From Lachnospiraceae bacterium (GTDB lineage: Bacteria > Bacillota > Clostridia > Lachnospirales > Lachnospiraceae), in the NCBI GenBank assembly GCA_024695145.1, contig JAILIS010000010.1, positions 1 through 64,000 of the forward strand: 64,000 nucleotides of DNA. Reading direction: 5' to 3'. How positions within the stretch are numbered: position 1 is the stretch's first letter; each line of letters starts with the position of its first letter. Below are positions 16,487-25,175 of the stretch, one piece after another. The position numbers and the translations under genes are program-made. The notes beneath the pieces are model-generated. The model was not told where the DNA came from. It was given only the letters and a program-made list of their open reading frames with translations, and ran no database searches.

Positions 16487-17317
16487 CTAGAGCTTTCCGC
16501 CTGACGTTGCGATACCTTCGATAAACTGCTTCTGGAAGAATATGTATATGATTATCATCGGTACGCACGATATCAAAGCCGCCATCATGAGCTCCGGATA
16601 CTTCTGCTGGTACTGCCCGTTCATCTTGGCAAGCGCGCTTGCAAGTGTCGTAGCACGGTTATCGGGGCAGACGATCATCGGCCACATAAGATCTTTGTAT
16701 GCGAACACGGCCGTAAAGATGCCGAGAGCCACCATCGCCGACTTGGTGAGCGGAGCCATAATGAACAGGAATGTCTGTGGAATATTGCATCCGTCAAGTC
16801 TTGCCGCTTCTTCAAGATCCCGCGGCAGCTGCATGTATGCCTGGCGAAGCAGAAAAGTTCCGAATGCGGTTACTATTCCCGGAAACAACAGACCCCATAT
16901 CGTATTTGTCATATGCATTTTGCTGACCATTACATACTGAGGGATGATGAATATCTGAACCGGTATCATCATCTGTAAAAGTACGAGCGCAAACATAAAT
17001 CTTTTTCCCGGAAACTGCAGCCTTGCAAAAGCATATCCCGACAGAGTTGCCGTTGCTATCGCAAAAAGAATACGAAGGGCCACCATCCCGAGTGTGTTGG
17101 CATAAAGCTTTACAAAATCCATCGCTTTAATGACATTTCCGAAATTCTGGGTCTGCCAGACCTTCGGAACTATGACGAACGGATCTACCTGCATGGTTTC
17201 CGCCGTGGTCTTGAAAGCGGTCAGGAACATCCATACGAAAGGAATGAGCATTGTTATCGAGACTATGATCAGTATTATGTATATAAATGAATTATAAACA
17301 ACCTTCTTTGATTTCAT
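16487..17317 (-). CDS. Sugar ABC transporter permease, MalG type
   Basis: A 276-residue inner-membrane permease with about six membrane helices. The EAA loop that docks the ATPase is EEAARLDGCNIPQTFLFIMAPL. It ends in the usual short C-terminus after KQFIEGIATSGGKL, typical for the CUT1 family. It starts 12 bp after the MalF-type permease stop. With the binding protein and that permease it forms an importer for oligosaccharides. No ATPase is in this operon; MsmK at 55720 is a candidate. Confidence 0.92.
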   Translation of the reverse strand: MKSKKVVYNSFIYIILIIVSITMLIPFVWMFLTAFKTTAETMQVDPFVIVPKVWQTQNFGNVIKAMDFVKLYANTLGMVALRILFAIATATLSGYAFARLQFPGKRFMFALVLLQMMIPVQIFIIPQYVMVSKMHMTNTIWGLLFPGIVTAFGTFLLRQAYMQLPRDLEEAARLDGCNIPQTFLFIMAPLTKSAMVALGIFTAVFAYKDLMWPMIVCPDNRATTLASALAKMNGQYQQKYPELMMAALISCVPMIIIYIFFQKQFIEGIATSGGKL

Positions 17318-17329
17318 ATCCTGCCCCCC

Positions 17330-18214
17330 CTATTCGTAATGAACCCATTTCTTTTGTCCGATGAGCTGGATGACCGTAAGGATCAGTATCACGGCAAGCA
17401 GTACTACCACAACGGTAGCGCCGTAACCTTTCTTGCTCTGCTCAAAGGAATACTTATAGAACAGGAATACGAGAGATTCCGTCTTCTTCCATGCGGGATT
17501 GTTCAGATCTATCAGCATATAGATAAGGTCAAATACCTGCATGGCCGCTATTATTCTTGTAACGACCACAAAGAATATTGTCGGTGATATAAGGGGTATG
17601 GTTATGTTCTTAAGCTGCTGCCACTCATTGGCTCCGTCAAGGGATGCCGCTTCGTAATAATCTCTCGGCACCTCCTGAAGACCGGCAAGGAATAATACCA
17701 TGTTATATCCGAGAACCGACCAGATACCTATGACCGCAATGGAAAAAATGGCGATCTTGGGATCTGATATCCAGTTTACCTTGATGTTAAAAGTATTGTT
17801 GATGAGTCCGAAATTTGAATTATACAGCCACTTCCATACCATAGCTATCGCAGCGGGTGCAACAACCATGGGAAGAAAGAATATCGTACGAAACGCATCA
17901 CGGCCCTTAAGCTTCTTGTTTAAAAACACCGCGAGCAGAAGCGCGATCACTATTGAAAAAGGAACCTCCACTATGGCATATTTGGCGGTATTTGCCAGCG
18001 CCTGCCATACCTCGGAATCTCCGAAAACCTTTTCATAATTGGCAAGCCCGACAAATTTATTGCCTTTTCCGAAATCACCGGTTTTGTAAAAACTCTGTTT
18101 GATCGTATCGATCATCGGATAAATGTTCAGGACTATGAGCCCTATCATTGTAGGCAGGATAAACAGCCATCCCCACAGAAATTCACTTCTTTCTTTTGAC
18201 GTAACCTTCTTCAC
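17330..18214 (-). CDS. Sugar ABC transporter permease, MalF/UgpA type
   Basis: A 294-residue membrane permease of the CUT1 family with six predicted helices. The first is WLFILPTMIGLIVLNIYP. The EAA loop is YYEAASLDGANEWQQLKNITIPLI. It is second in the transporter operon, 111 bp after the solute-binding protein gene, with an intercistronic hairpin in the gap, and it is followed closely by the MalG-type permease. Confidence 0.92.
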   Translation of the reverse strand: MKKVTSKERSEFLWGWLFILPTMIGLIVLNIYPMIDTIKQSFYKTGDFGKGNKFVGLANYEKVFGDSEVWQALANTAKYAIVEVPFSIVIALLLAVFLNKKLKGRDAFRTIFFLPMVVAPAAIAMVWKWLYNSNFGLINNTFNIKVNWISDPKIAIFSIAVIGIWSVLGYNMVLFLAGLQEVPRDYYEAASLDGANEWQQLKNITIPLISPTIFFVVVTRIIAAMQVFDLIYMLIDLNNPAWKKTESLVFLFYKYSFEQSKKGYGATVVVVLLAVILILTVIQLIGQKKWVHYE

Positions 18215-18254
18215 CGGGTTCTCCTTTTAAATATCAAATGCTTATAATTCAAGA

Positions 18255-18286
18255 GTGCGCCAAGGGAGCAATTCCCCACAGCGCAC
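18255..18286 (-). other. Intercistronic hairpin after the binding-protein gene
   Basis: GTGCGC pairs with GCGCAC around an inner GGGA/TCCC stem, with a bulged helix. It sits between the solute-binding protein and the first permease. Such structures commonly protect the upstream binding-protein mRNA and lower permease expression. No T run follows directly, so full termination is unlikely. Confidence 0.55.
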
Positions 18287-18325
18287 CCTTATTTTAACTT
18301 AATTCTTCAGCTTTTGAAAACTATC

Positions 18326-19690
18326 TTATTCTTCAGCCAGGTCTGCGTTCATTTCAGTTGCGATATCTTTGCAGACAGCTTCTGTCTTGCTTGCATCTGT
18401 CCAGCACTCCTGAAGCTTCTCGATCATCATGTCTTCCCAAACTGTGGTATCTCTTGAGTAAGGTCTGAATACGAGCTTGGCATCGAGCATCTTCATATGT
18501 CCGTTAAGATCGAAGCAGTCTACGCTGTTAACCCATGCATCAGATGTTCCCTTGTATGCTGACATCGTAACGCCGAGTTCTGCCTGCTTGAGCTGTGCTT
18601 CCTTTGATCCGAGATACTCGATAAGTGACCATGCAGCATCAAGGTTCTTGCCGTTTGCAGCTGCTGCCCAGCCGAGTCCGTTGTAGATCGATACTCTGTC
18701 ATCAGGTGAGTTCGTGTAAGGAAGAACTGCTACATCACAGTTTGCTGCAGCATATTCATTATCGCGGTATCCGGCAAGCATCCATGAACCGTTGATAGAC
18801 ATTGCAGTCTTGCCTGCGCAAAGAAGTTCGTTGGGAGCTGTTTCCGATACTGTTGCAAGGTCAGGGCATGAGCCGTCTGCGATCATGTCTGTAAAGAGCT
18901 GAACAGCCTTGATGGAATTGGGATCATCCATACCTGAGGTCTTCTTGTCGTCGCTTATAACATATCCGCCCATTGAATAGATCGTGTTGTAATAACCTTC
19001 CTGGTTGTTACCCGGAGCTATTGCATATCCCCAGTGATCATCGTTTGTAAGCTTCTTGGCATTTGCCGCAAAGTCTTCCCATGTCCAGGTGTCATCGGGA
19101 TAAGGAACTCCCATCTCATCAAAGATAGTCTTGTTGTACCAAAGAGCGATCGTATCGATATCCTTCGGAACCGCATACTGTTTGCCGTCTGACTGATAAA
19201 GCTTAACGATTCCTTCATAGTAGTTGTTAAGGTCGATCTTGTCGCTTGCATCGATCCTGTCGGTAAGGTCGAGAAGCATGTCGTTCTCCATGTATTTCTG
19301 TGCTACGTTTGAATGCATCCAGAATACATCGGGAAGCTCGCCGCCTGTTGCGCCTGCTTCAAGAAGTGTCCAGTAGTTGTTCCAGTCAACAACCTGAATG
19401 GTAGCCTTAACGCCTGACTGCTCACTCCACTCGTCAACGATCTGCTGAAGTCCGGGTCTCTGGCCTTCATCCCAGATCGTAACTGAGAGCTCGCCCTCAA
19501 CGCTGCTGCCTATGCTGTCGGGTGCTTCTTCTTCAGCTGCAGGTGCTGCTTCCTCTTCTGCGGGAGCTGCCTCTTCAGTAGCTGCAGGTGCTTCTGCCGC
19601 AGGTGCTGCGGGTGCTGCTGCGCCTGCACATCCGATCATTGAAATTGCGGTAACGGCACTGAGTAAAATGGCAATTACTTTCTTTTTCAT
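18326..19690 (-). CDS. Extracellular solute-binding lipoprotein of a sugar ABC transporter
   Basis: A 454-residue cluster-1 binding protein. The signal peptide ends at the lipobox SMIGC (Cys21), then follows a low-complexity Ala/Pro/Glu tether of about 35 residues. The mature fold carries AVPKDIDTIALWYNKTIFDE and NGLGWAAAANGKN as family blocks. It captures an oligosaccharide at the cell surface for the two permeases downstream. The neighbours, two GH36 enzymes, point to alpha-galactosides such as raffinose or melibiose. Its promoter carries a copy of the LacI-type operator found at 3969 and 5201. Confidence 0.92.
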   Translation of the reverse strand: MKKKVIAILLSAVTAISMIGCAGAAAPAAPAAEAPAATEEAAPAEEEAAPAAEEEAPDSIGSSVEGELSVTIWDEGQRPGLQQIVDEWSEQSGVKATIQVVDWNNYWTLLEAGATGGELPDVFWMHSNVAQKYMENDMLLDLTDRIDASDKIDLNNYYEGIVKLYQSDGKQYAVPKDIDTIALWYNKTIFDEMGVPYPDDTWTWEDFAANAKKLTNDDHWGYAIAPGNNQEGYYNTIYSMGGYVISDDKKTSGMDDPNSIKAVQLFTDMIADGSCPDLATVSETAPNELLCAGKTAMSINGSWMLAGYRDNEYAAANCDVAVLPYTNSPDDRVSIYNGLGWAAAANGKNLDAAWSLIEYLGSKEAQLKQAELGVTMSAYKGTSDAWVNSVDCFDLNGHMKMLDAKLVFRPYSRDTTVWEDMMIEKLQECWTDASKTEAVCKDIATEMNADLAEE

Positions 19691-19787
19691 AAATCATAAC
19701 CTCCTAAATAATGTGTGAACAAAATGTTCTCCTAAAACATAACCGTTCTCGTTCCCTGCTCCGATCACGGATACAACCCAATAATAA

Positions 19788-19801
19788 TAAAACGTTTCGC
19801 T
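19788..19801. promoter_or_regulatory. LacI-type operator before the ABC transporter operon
   Basis: AGCGAAACGTTTTA (minus strand) keeps the core of the lacI and kinase operators with one degenerate half. It begins eight bases after the -10 box at 19809-19814. The position predicts repression by the LacI-family protein encoded at 4129-5127. Confidence 0.72.
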
Positions 19802-19808
19802 CATGGGT

Positions 19809-19836
19809 ATGGTATTTCGTGTTTTTTTGATGTCAA
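19809..19836 (-). promoter_or_regulatory. Promoter of the ABC transporter operon
   Basis: TTGACA (19836-19831), a 16-bp spacer and TACCAT (19814-19809) read toward the binding-protein gene, with a leader of about 110 bases. The weak -10 box leaves room for regulation. Confidence 0.6.
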
Positions 19837-19849
19837 TTTGTGATATCGA

Positions 19850-22051
19850 TTACTCCTTTGCTTCAATAACCTTGACACAGGAGATAAAATCATTTGCCAG
19901 GGCAAATCCACCCTCAAACAGCGTTTTCAGCGTTACTCCGAGATTCATCAGCTCATCACCGTAATACTCTTTGTCTTCGATAACGTAAAGTTTTTCTTCC
20001 GACAATCCGGCAAGCTTTAAAAATCCCGGGAGGGAATTGACGTTTGCTCTCAGACAGTAGAATCCGAGTATTGCTTTCCTGCGGTCGGATGAAACGACGA
20101 TCCATGCACACTGATCGGTATCGAACGGGGATCTGAGCCTGTAGAACCTGCCGAACTGGAACAGCTCTCTGTTCTCCTTCATGAATTCTATCTGCAGTTT
20201 GACTTCTTCAAATTCCTCTTCGCTTACGTGGTTGAGATCAAGTTCATACCCGAACGTACCGAAATATGCAACATTTGCCCGTGTTGAAATAGATACGTTC
20301 CTGCCTGTCTGCTGGTTGGGAACTGCAGAAACATGCGCGCCTATTGAGGATATGGGATATCCGAAAGAAGTTCCGTACTGGATCCTGATCCTGTCGATGG
20401 CATCAGTATTGTCGGAGCACCATGCCTGCGGCGCATAGTAGAGCATTCCCGCATCAAATCTGTTTCCGCCGGATGAACATGATTCAAACAGTATATCCGG
20501 ATAGTCGTTTCTGAGCTTTTCGTACAGTCTGTATACTCCCATCACATATTTGTGATATACCGTTCCCTGCTCCTGAGGGGTAATGTCGATGTTGTATACT
20601 TCCGTAAGGGATCTGTTCATATCCCATTTGATATAGCTGATCGGTGCATCAGACAGTACTTTGCTCAACATACCATAGATGTGATCAACCACCTCTTCCC
20701 TTGAAAAATCAAGGACAAGCTGGTGTCTTCCCAGGGATGATTTTCTCCCCGGAGTACCAAGTGCCCAGTCGGGATGTCTTCTGTAAAGATTGCTGTTCGG
20801 ATTGACCATCTCAGGCTCAATCCAGAATCCGAATTTCATCCCGAGTGCGTTGACTTTCCGTGCCAGTCCTGCCATTCCCTGAGGAAGTTTTTTCGGATTT
20901 TCGATCCAGTCACCGAGTCCCGCAAAATCATCGTCTCTCTCGCCAAACCATCCGTCATCGAGAACAAAGAGTTCCACTCCGGCTTCTTTGGCCTTTTTGG
21001 CGATCTTTAAGATCTTTTCCTCATCAAAGTTCATGAAAGTGGCTTCCCAGTTGTTGATGAGTATGGGTCTGGGGGTATTCTTCCACTTTCCTCTTACAAG
21101 ATTGTTGTTATAAAGTTCATGATACGTCTGACTGAGGCTGTTCAGGCCTTCTGCAGTATAAGCGATCACCGCCTCCGGCGTCTCAAATGTCTCTCCTTTT
21201 TCAAGGGGCCATGAAAACCTGTCGGGGTTGATCCCCATAAGGATCCTCGTGCGTCCGAACGTATCACATTCAGCCTGCGCAATAAAATTACCGCTGTATA
21301 CGAGCGATACACCTATCGCTTCACCGCCGTGATCATCCGTATTGGGTCTCTTAATGATGATAAAGGGATTCTGGTTGGCGCTTGACGCACCGCGCTTGCT
21401 TTCAATGGAAACGGATCCCGCTGTAATCTTTCTTGTAACGGGTATCCTCTCTCTTGCCCATGCGCCGGAGAACTGCATCCATTCGTAATCCTGATCCGGC
21501 AGGTCAAGGCATGCGGAAAGCGCTTTTGTCAGCATGACCTTCGAAGCCCCGTTGTTGGTAAAGACCGCATGTCTTGTGATAACGGGATGATCTTCAAAAA
21601 TCGTATACGAGAGAGTGAGCGACATTTTGGCCACTTCATCCTCAAGCTGCATCTCCAGTGTCATAGCCTCCTTATCATCCGCATAAGTTGCGGGAAGTCC
21701 TGTAAGAGCTGTCTTGCCGGCAAATATCCTGTGATCCTTATACACGAACGAGTTGACACGGGAACCGTTTGACTGTTCTGTTTCAAATGCCTGCGTGCCG
21801 AAATCCGTCGTACCGAATGACGGGTACTCCTGCCGGTTCAGCTCCATGGAATAGCTCTCGGTATCGGCATCAACGGCAACATTTGACAGGCCGAAGCGGT
21901 TAACGACGTACGACATGTCCTCTTTGTCTCTTATGCACTTTCCGAAATAGATATTCCCCAGATCGCCGACGGGAGTGACGCAGATGATATAACTGATCTT
22001 TGCGTTATACAGATGAAACTGCTTAGATTTGCTGTGCCATATAATGTTCAT
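19850..22051 (-). CDS. Alpha-galactosidase, GH36
   Basis: A 733-residue cytosolic enzyme, the usual length of Firmicute Aga/MelA-type GH36 alpha-galactosidases, hydrolysing terminal alpha-galactosyl residues of raffinose-family oligosaccharides or melibiose. The nucleophile Asp is in YIKWDMNRSLTE and the acid/base Asp in WCSDNTDAIDR. FVLDDGWFGERDDD, WIEPEMVNPNS and ESCSSGGNRFD are further landmarks. It is divergent from an AraC regulator of the RafR/MsmR type and lies directly upstream of the ABC operon on the same strand, with no terminator seen between. Confidence 0.94.
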   Translation of the reverse strand: MNIIWHSKSKQFHLYNAKISYIICVTPVGDLGNIYFGKCIRDKEDMSYVVNRFGLSNVAVDADTESYSMELNRQEYPSFGTTDFGTQAFETEQSNGSRVNSFVYKDHRIFAGKTALTGLPATYADDKEAMTLEMQLEDEVAKMSLTLSYTIFEDHPVITRHAVFTNNGASKVMLTKALSACLDLPDQDYEWMQFSGAWARERIPVTRKITAGSVSIESKRGASSANQNPFIIIKRPNTDDHGGEAIGVSLVYSGNFIAQAECDTFGRTRILMGINPDRFSWPLEKGETFETPEAVIAYTAEGLNSLSQTYHELYNNNLVRGKWKNTPRPILINNWEATFMNFDEEKILKIAKKAKEAGVELFVLDDGWFGERDDDFAGLGDWIENPKKLPQGMAGLARKVNALGMKFGFWIEPEMVNPNSNLYRRHPDWALGTPGRKSSLGRHQLVLDFSREEVVDHIYGMLSKVLSDAPISYIKWDMNRSLTEVYNIDITPQEQGTVYHKYVMGVYRLYEKLRNDYPDILFESCSSGGNRFDAGMLYYAPQAWCSDNTDAIDRIRIQYGTSFGYPISSIGAHVSAVPNQQTGRNVSISTRANVAYFGTFGYELDLNHVSEEEFEEVKLQIEFMKENRELFQFGRFYRLRSPFDTDQCAWIVVSSDRRKAILGFYCLRANVNSLPGFLKLAGLSEEKLYVIEDKEYYGDELMNLGVTLKTLFEGGFALANDFISCVKVIEAKE

Positions 22052-22187
22052 TCGTACAACCTTTCAATTAATGGGTAACGGTTAAACATATGACCGAAGC
22101 AGGGTATTAACAGTATACTCCGGGCAGACATCCTTTCTAATGGCTTTTTTTGATTTTTAAATGTCAAAATGTGACCTCATTATAAAG

Positions 22188-22217
22188 TTGAACAGATGCC
22201 ATCCGGCATTATATAAT
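22188..22217 (+). promoter_or_regulatory. Promoter of the second AraC-type gene
   Basis: TTGAAC (22188-22193), an 18-bp spacer and TATAAT (22212-22217), about 40 bp before the ATG. The spacer contains an ATGCC-ATCC-GGCAT inverted repeat that could be a regulator site. On the opposite strand TATACT near 22111 may be the -10 of the alpha-galactosidase gene, with a poor -35 as expected for an activated promoter. Confidence 0.6.
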
Positions 22218-22257
22218 TAGATGGATCATAAAAGTTACCGGCAATCGGAGGTAGGGC

Positions 22258-23118
22258 ATGCCACAGGAACTTCAGGGGTGTGATTTTTGCAAATTCGTAA
22301 ACTATGAGGATTCAGATGATTTCTATCTGTATGAGCTTGGCCGGAACAAGTGCGAGCCGTTGTATTCTTACGAGCATTTAGTGAAAAACCGGGTCATTCT
22401 TCACTTTGTAACCGGCGGAAAGGGTATACTTCGCTTAAACAACAAAGAATACAGCGTGCATGAACATCAGGCGTTCCTGATCCCGGACAATACCAGAGCT
22501 TTTTATCAGGCTGACAGGGATGACCCCTGGTCGTATATCTGGTTTCATATCGGAGGACCCAAGATACCTCTTATTCTGAGGGAAGCAGGACTTACGGGAG
22601 AGCATCCCATCTATACACCCACGTCGTGCGCAGATATAATCGAAGGACTTGCCATGGACATACTGGATAACTATACCCGCCAGTATTACTGCGTAGGTAC
22701 GCTTTATAAGATCTGTGATTACATGATCGAAAACTCATCCGACAAAGAAGAACCGGATATAGAGAACTCCCTGTTATATGTCAAAAACGTGATATCCTAT
22801 ATCCAGCTCAAGTATTCGGAGCCTGTCAAGATCGAGACCATCGCATTCTCCCTGGGGCTGAACAGAAGCTATCTGACGAGACTGTTCAAAAACGCCACAG
22901 GCTATTCGCTTCAGGAATATCTGCTGACATACAGAATGAAGATGGCGGTTAAACTTCTGGCAAACAGTTCCCTAAGTGTTGCCCAGATAGCCTCTAACGT
23001 CGGATATACCGATACTTTCACGTTTTCAAAAGCATTCAAGAGATTCTACGGTAAATCACCTTCAGATTACCGAAACGTCAAGATAAACGTCTCCACCGGA
23101 ACCATAACCGGATCATGA
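22258..23118 (+). CDS. AraC-family regulator, probably of alpha-galactoside use
   Basis: A 286-residue regulator. The N-terminal sugar-binding cupin (about 15-145) includes VHEHQAFLIPDNTRAFYQAD and SYIWFHIGG. The C-terminal AraC domain has VKIETIAFSLGLNRSYLTRLFKN and LSVAQIASNVGYTDTFTFSKAFKRFYG. SYIWFHIGG-type sequences are common in RafR/MsmR regulators. An AGGTAG site precedes the ATG. It is divergent from the GH36 alpha-galactosidase and is the likely activator of that gene. Its last 6 bp overlap the convergent tadC. Confidence 0.9.
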   Translation: MPQELQGCDFCKFVNYEDSDDFYLYELGRNKCEPLYSYEHLVKNRVILHFVTGGKGILRLNNKEYSVHEHQAFLIPDNTRAFYQADRDDPWSYIWFHIGGPKIPLILREAGLTGEHPIYTPTSCADIIEGLAMDILDNYTRQYYCVGTLYKICDYMIENSSDKEEPDIENSLLYVKNVISYIQLKYSEPVKIETIAFSLGLNRSYLTRLFKNATGYSLQEYLLTYRMKMAVKLLANSSLSVAQIASNVGYTDTFTFSKAFKRFYGKSPSDYRNVKINVSTGTITGS

Positions 23119-24444
23119 GTTAAGGCCGATAAACGCCGGGACCATCACAACAACAAGAACGACCGCAAGCATCATGAACATAGGCAGTAACAGCTTTGTT
23201 TCCGCCTCGGATGCCTCCATTTTGATCCGGTTGTTTTTCTCACGCTGTGCTTTATCCATTTCCTCGTACAATATCTCATACAGACCGTCATTTCCTTTTT
23301 CTACAGCCTGCTTTACAAAGCTGATGAACGACCTGTATCTGACATTGTCACACCTTTGTGCGAACTCATCATATGCACGAAGTTCGCTGCACCCTTCATC
23401 CATCTTTTTAAGTGCCGTCTGCATCTCATCATAAGCGTATCTTCTGGAGGATCCGGGAATTTTCAGGCTTTCCTCGTATCTTTTGCAAATGTTTGTCCAT
23501 ATGGCTCTCGGGTTCATTCCGGCCATATAGTACAGTATGTACTGATTGAGTATTCCGGGATGGTCCCTGTCCATCTGCTCCCTTCTTTTTCGGGCCTCAT
23601 CCTCAATCTTCCGGTCTTTGGCCGTCATGATGAGCATAGCCGCTGCAAGGCCAAAGAATACTGCCGCCCATCCTCTGTTAAATGAAGCGTCATAAAACCG
23701 CACACTGTAACCTTCCACATGATCCGGAAGGATCTGATCACTCCCGGTCTTTGTAAGCTCGTTCGCCTTTTTGACAGATTCCTCTATGAGCTCTTTTGCG
23801 TCTTCTTCAGGTCCTTTCTTTCTTTTTCGCAAGATAACATATGAATATTTATCTTCGGAATGATCCCTGTATTTAAGTGATGCTGTAAGCCTTATTTCCA
23901 TTCCCTTATCTTCAGGATCTTCCTCCGACAGCCTGTCTGTGTTGATAACACCTTTACTGCTCAGTATCAGAGGTTTGTCACTTTTCCATGTGATATCAAA
24001 GGGATATCCGTATATACTCCTCTTCAGATCGAGATCATACATCACATTTTCCGGATCTTCATTGTCTCCGAGTATCTCCTTCCACAGTACATCATCGAGC
24101 TTTTTTGAAAACTCCGATATCTCCTGCTCGGTATACATCCTCTCTTCAACATCCACCCGGAGCTTCTCTTCATATCCGTTTGAAGACCGTGCTTTCAGTG
24201 TCACCGATCTTACACCTTCTCCGAATTCATTCCTTCGAAGTGATCCTACCGGACGGGACAGTCTGTTATGATCTGCCACAAAGACCGGAATACTTATGAT
24301 CATTGTAAGTGTCATTATAACCGCAAAGATACAGGCCTTCTCTTTTCCGAAGATGCGGATCCTCCTGTCCGATTCGCTTCCCGGATACAACGACCTTATA
24401 TGTGTTTCGTTCTTTCTGGAAACAAACAGTCTTGAAATGCTCAT
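23113..24444 (-). CDS. TadC-like secretion protein with an inserted extracytoplasmic Ig-like domain
   Basis: A 443-residue polytopic protein. The C-terminal half (about 250-443) is a T2SSF/TadC domain: helix near 250-270, cytosolic helical bundle, and the final pair ending FMMLAVVLVVVMVPAFIGLNS. The N-terminal half has one membrane helix (about 35-57) and then about 180 residues outside, including YPFDITWKSDKPLILSSKGV, which has the pattern of atrophied bacterial Ig domains. Ordinary TadC proteins are about 300 residues and lack this. It is the last gene of the cpaF-tadB-tadC operon and overlaps tadB by 4 bp (ATGA). Confidence 0.78.
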   Translation of the reverse strand: MSISRLFVSRKNETHIRSLYPGSESDRRIRIFGKEKACIFAVIMTLTMIISIPVFVADHNRLSRPVGSLRRNEFGEGVRSVTLKARSSNGYEEKLRVDVEERMYTEQEISEFSKKLDDVLWKEILGDNEDPENVMYDLDLKRSIYGYPFDITWKSDKPLILSSKGVINTDRLSEEDPEDKGMEIRLTASLKYRDHSEDKYSYVILRKRKKGPEEDAKELIEESVKKANELTKTGSDQILPDHVEGYSVRFYDASFNRGWAAVFFGLAAAMLIMTAKDRKIEDEARKRREQMDRDHPGILNQYILYYMAGMNPRAIWTNICKRYEESLKIPGSSRRYAYDEMQTALKKMDEGCSELRAYDEFAQRCDNVRYRSFISFVKQAVEKGNDGLYEILYEEMDKAQREKNNRIKMEASEAETKLLLPMFMMLAVVLVVVMVPAFIGLNS

Positions 24445-25175
24445 ACTTTTACATCTCCTATCTTTTCCGACAGACAGACAGAGAATACATATACGGCCAG
24501 ACAGATGCTCATCACCGTTATACCCAAAGAATTATGGTAGAGAACGCCTATAAAACTTCCGGAAGAGAATTTCAGATATACAAGTATTCCCGGCGGAATA
24601 ATGCACATGACTCTCTGTTCATACTGTTTGGCCCGGATCAATACCTTTGCTTCACACTGTGCCCGTCGTCTGTCATCCATTACCGATACACATGACGAGA
24701 TGACCGCGGAAAAGTTTGCGCCCTTATCTTTTGCCACCGAAAAAACTACGGCAAAATCATATATTTCGGGTATCCGTGTCCTCTTTGCAAGATCATACAA
24801 GGCTTCCGTCAGTCTCTTCCCCATTGCGACCTGTGTATTTATCATCCCAAGCTCTCTTGCTATCGCAGATCTCTTTCCATACAGTTTTTCCATATCGGTC
24901 CCGGCGATCGCAAAAGCATTCTCAGGTGATATTCCGGCTGCCAAGGAGGTTGAAACGGATATGAGTGTCTTCATGAACTCATCCGTCAGCTCCTCATCAT
25001 ATTTTCTGCTTTTCATACCCTTTACAGCCCTCGTGAACAGCCAGAATCCCGGCGCGAATACGATGGCGGCATATATTTCGTCATAAAAAAGCCAGGAAGC
25101 GGTGCAAGATAACAGTAAATATGTGATCACGCATATGACCCTGTCTTTCGGCTCCAGCCGGAACTTACTGTTCAT
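24441..25175 (-). CDS. TadB-like type II/IV secretion membrane protein
   Basis: A 244-residue T2SSF-family platform protein of a Tad (tight adherence) apparatus. It has membrane helices at about 12-45 and two near the C-terminus (190-240), with a cytosolic helical domain containing GISPENAFAIAG. It overlaps cpaF by 11 bp at its start and tadC by 4 bp at its end, so translation is coupled. With CpaF it would form the motor-platform of a Flp-like pilus. Confidence 0.82.
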   Translation of the reverse strand: MNSKFRLEPKDRVICVITYLLLSCTASWLFYDEIYAAIVFAPGFWLFTRAVKGMKSRKYDEELTDEFMKTLISVSTSLAAGISPENAFAIAGTDMEKLYGKRSAIARELGMINTQVAMGKRLTEALYDLAKRTRIPEIYDFAVVFSVAKDKGANFSAVISSCVSVMDDRRRAQCEAKVLIRAKQYEQRVMCIIPPGILVYLKFSSGSFIGVLYHNSLGITVMSICLAVYVFSVCLSEKIGDVKV

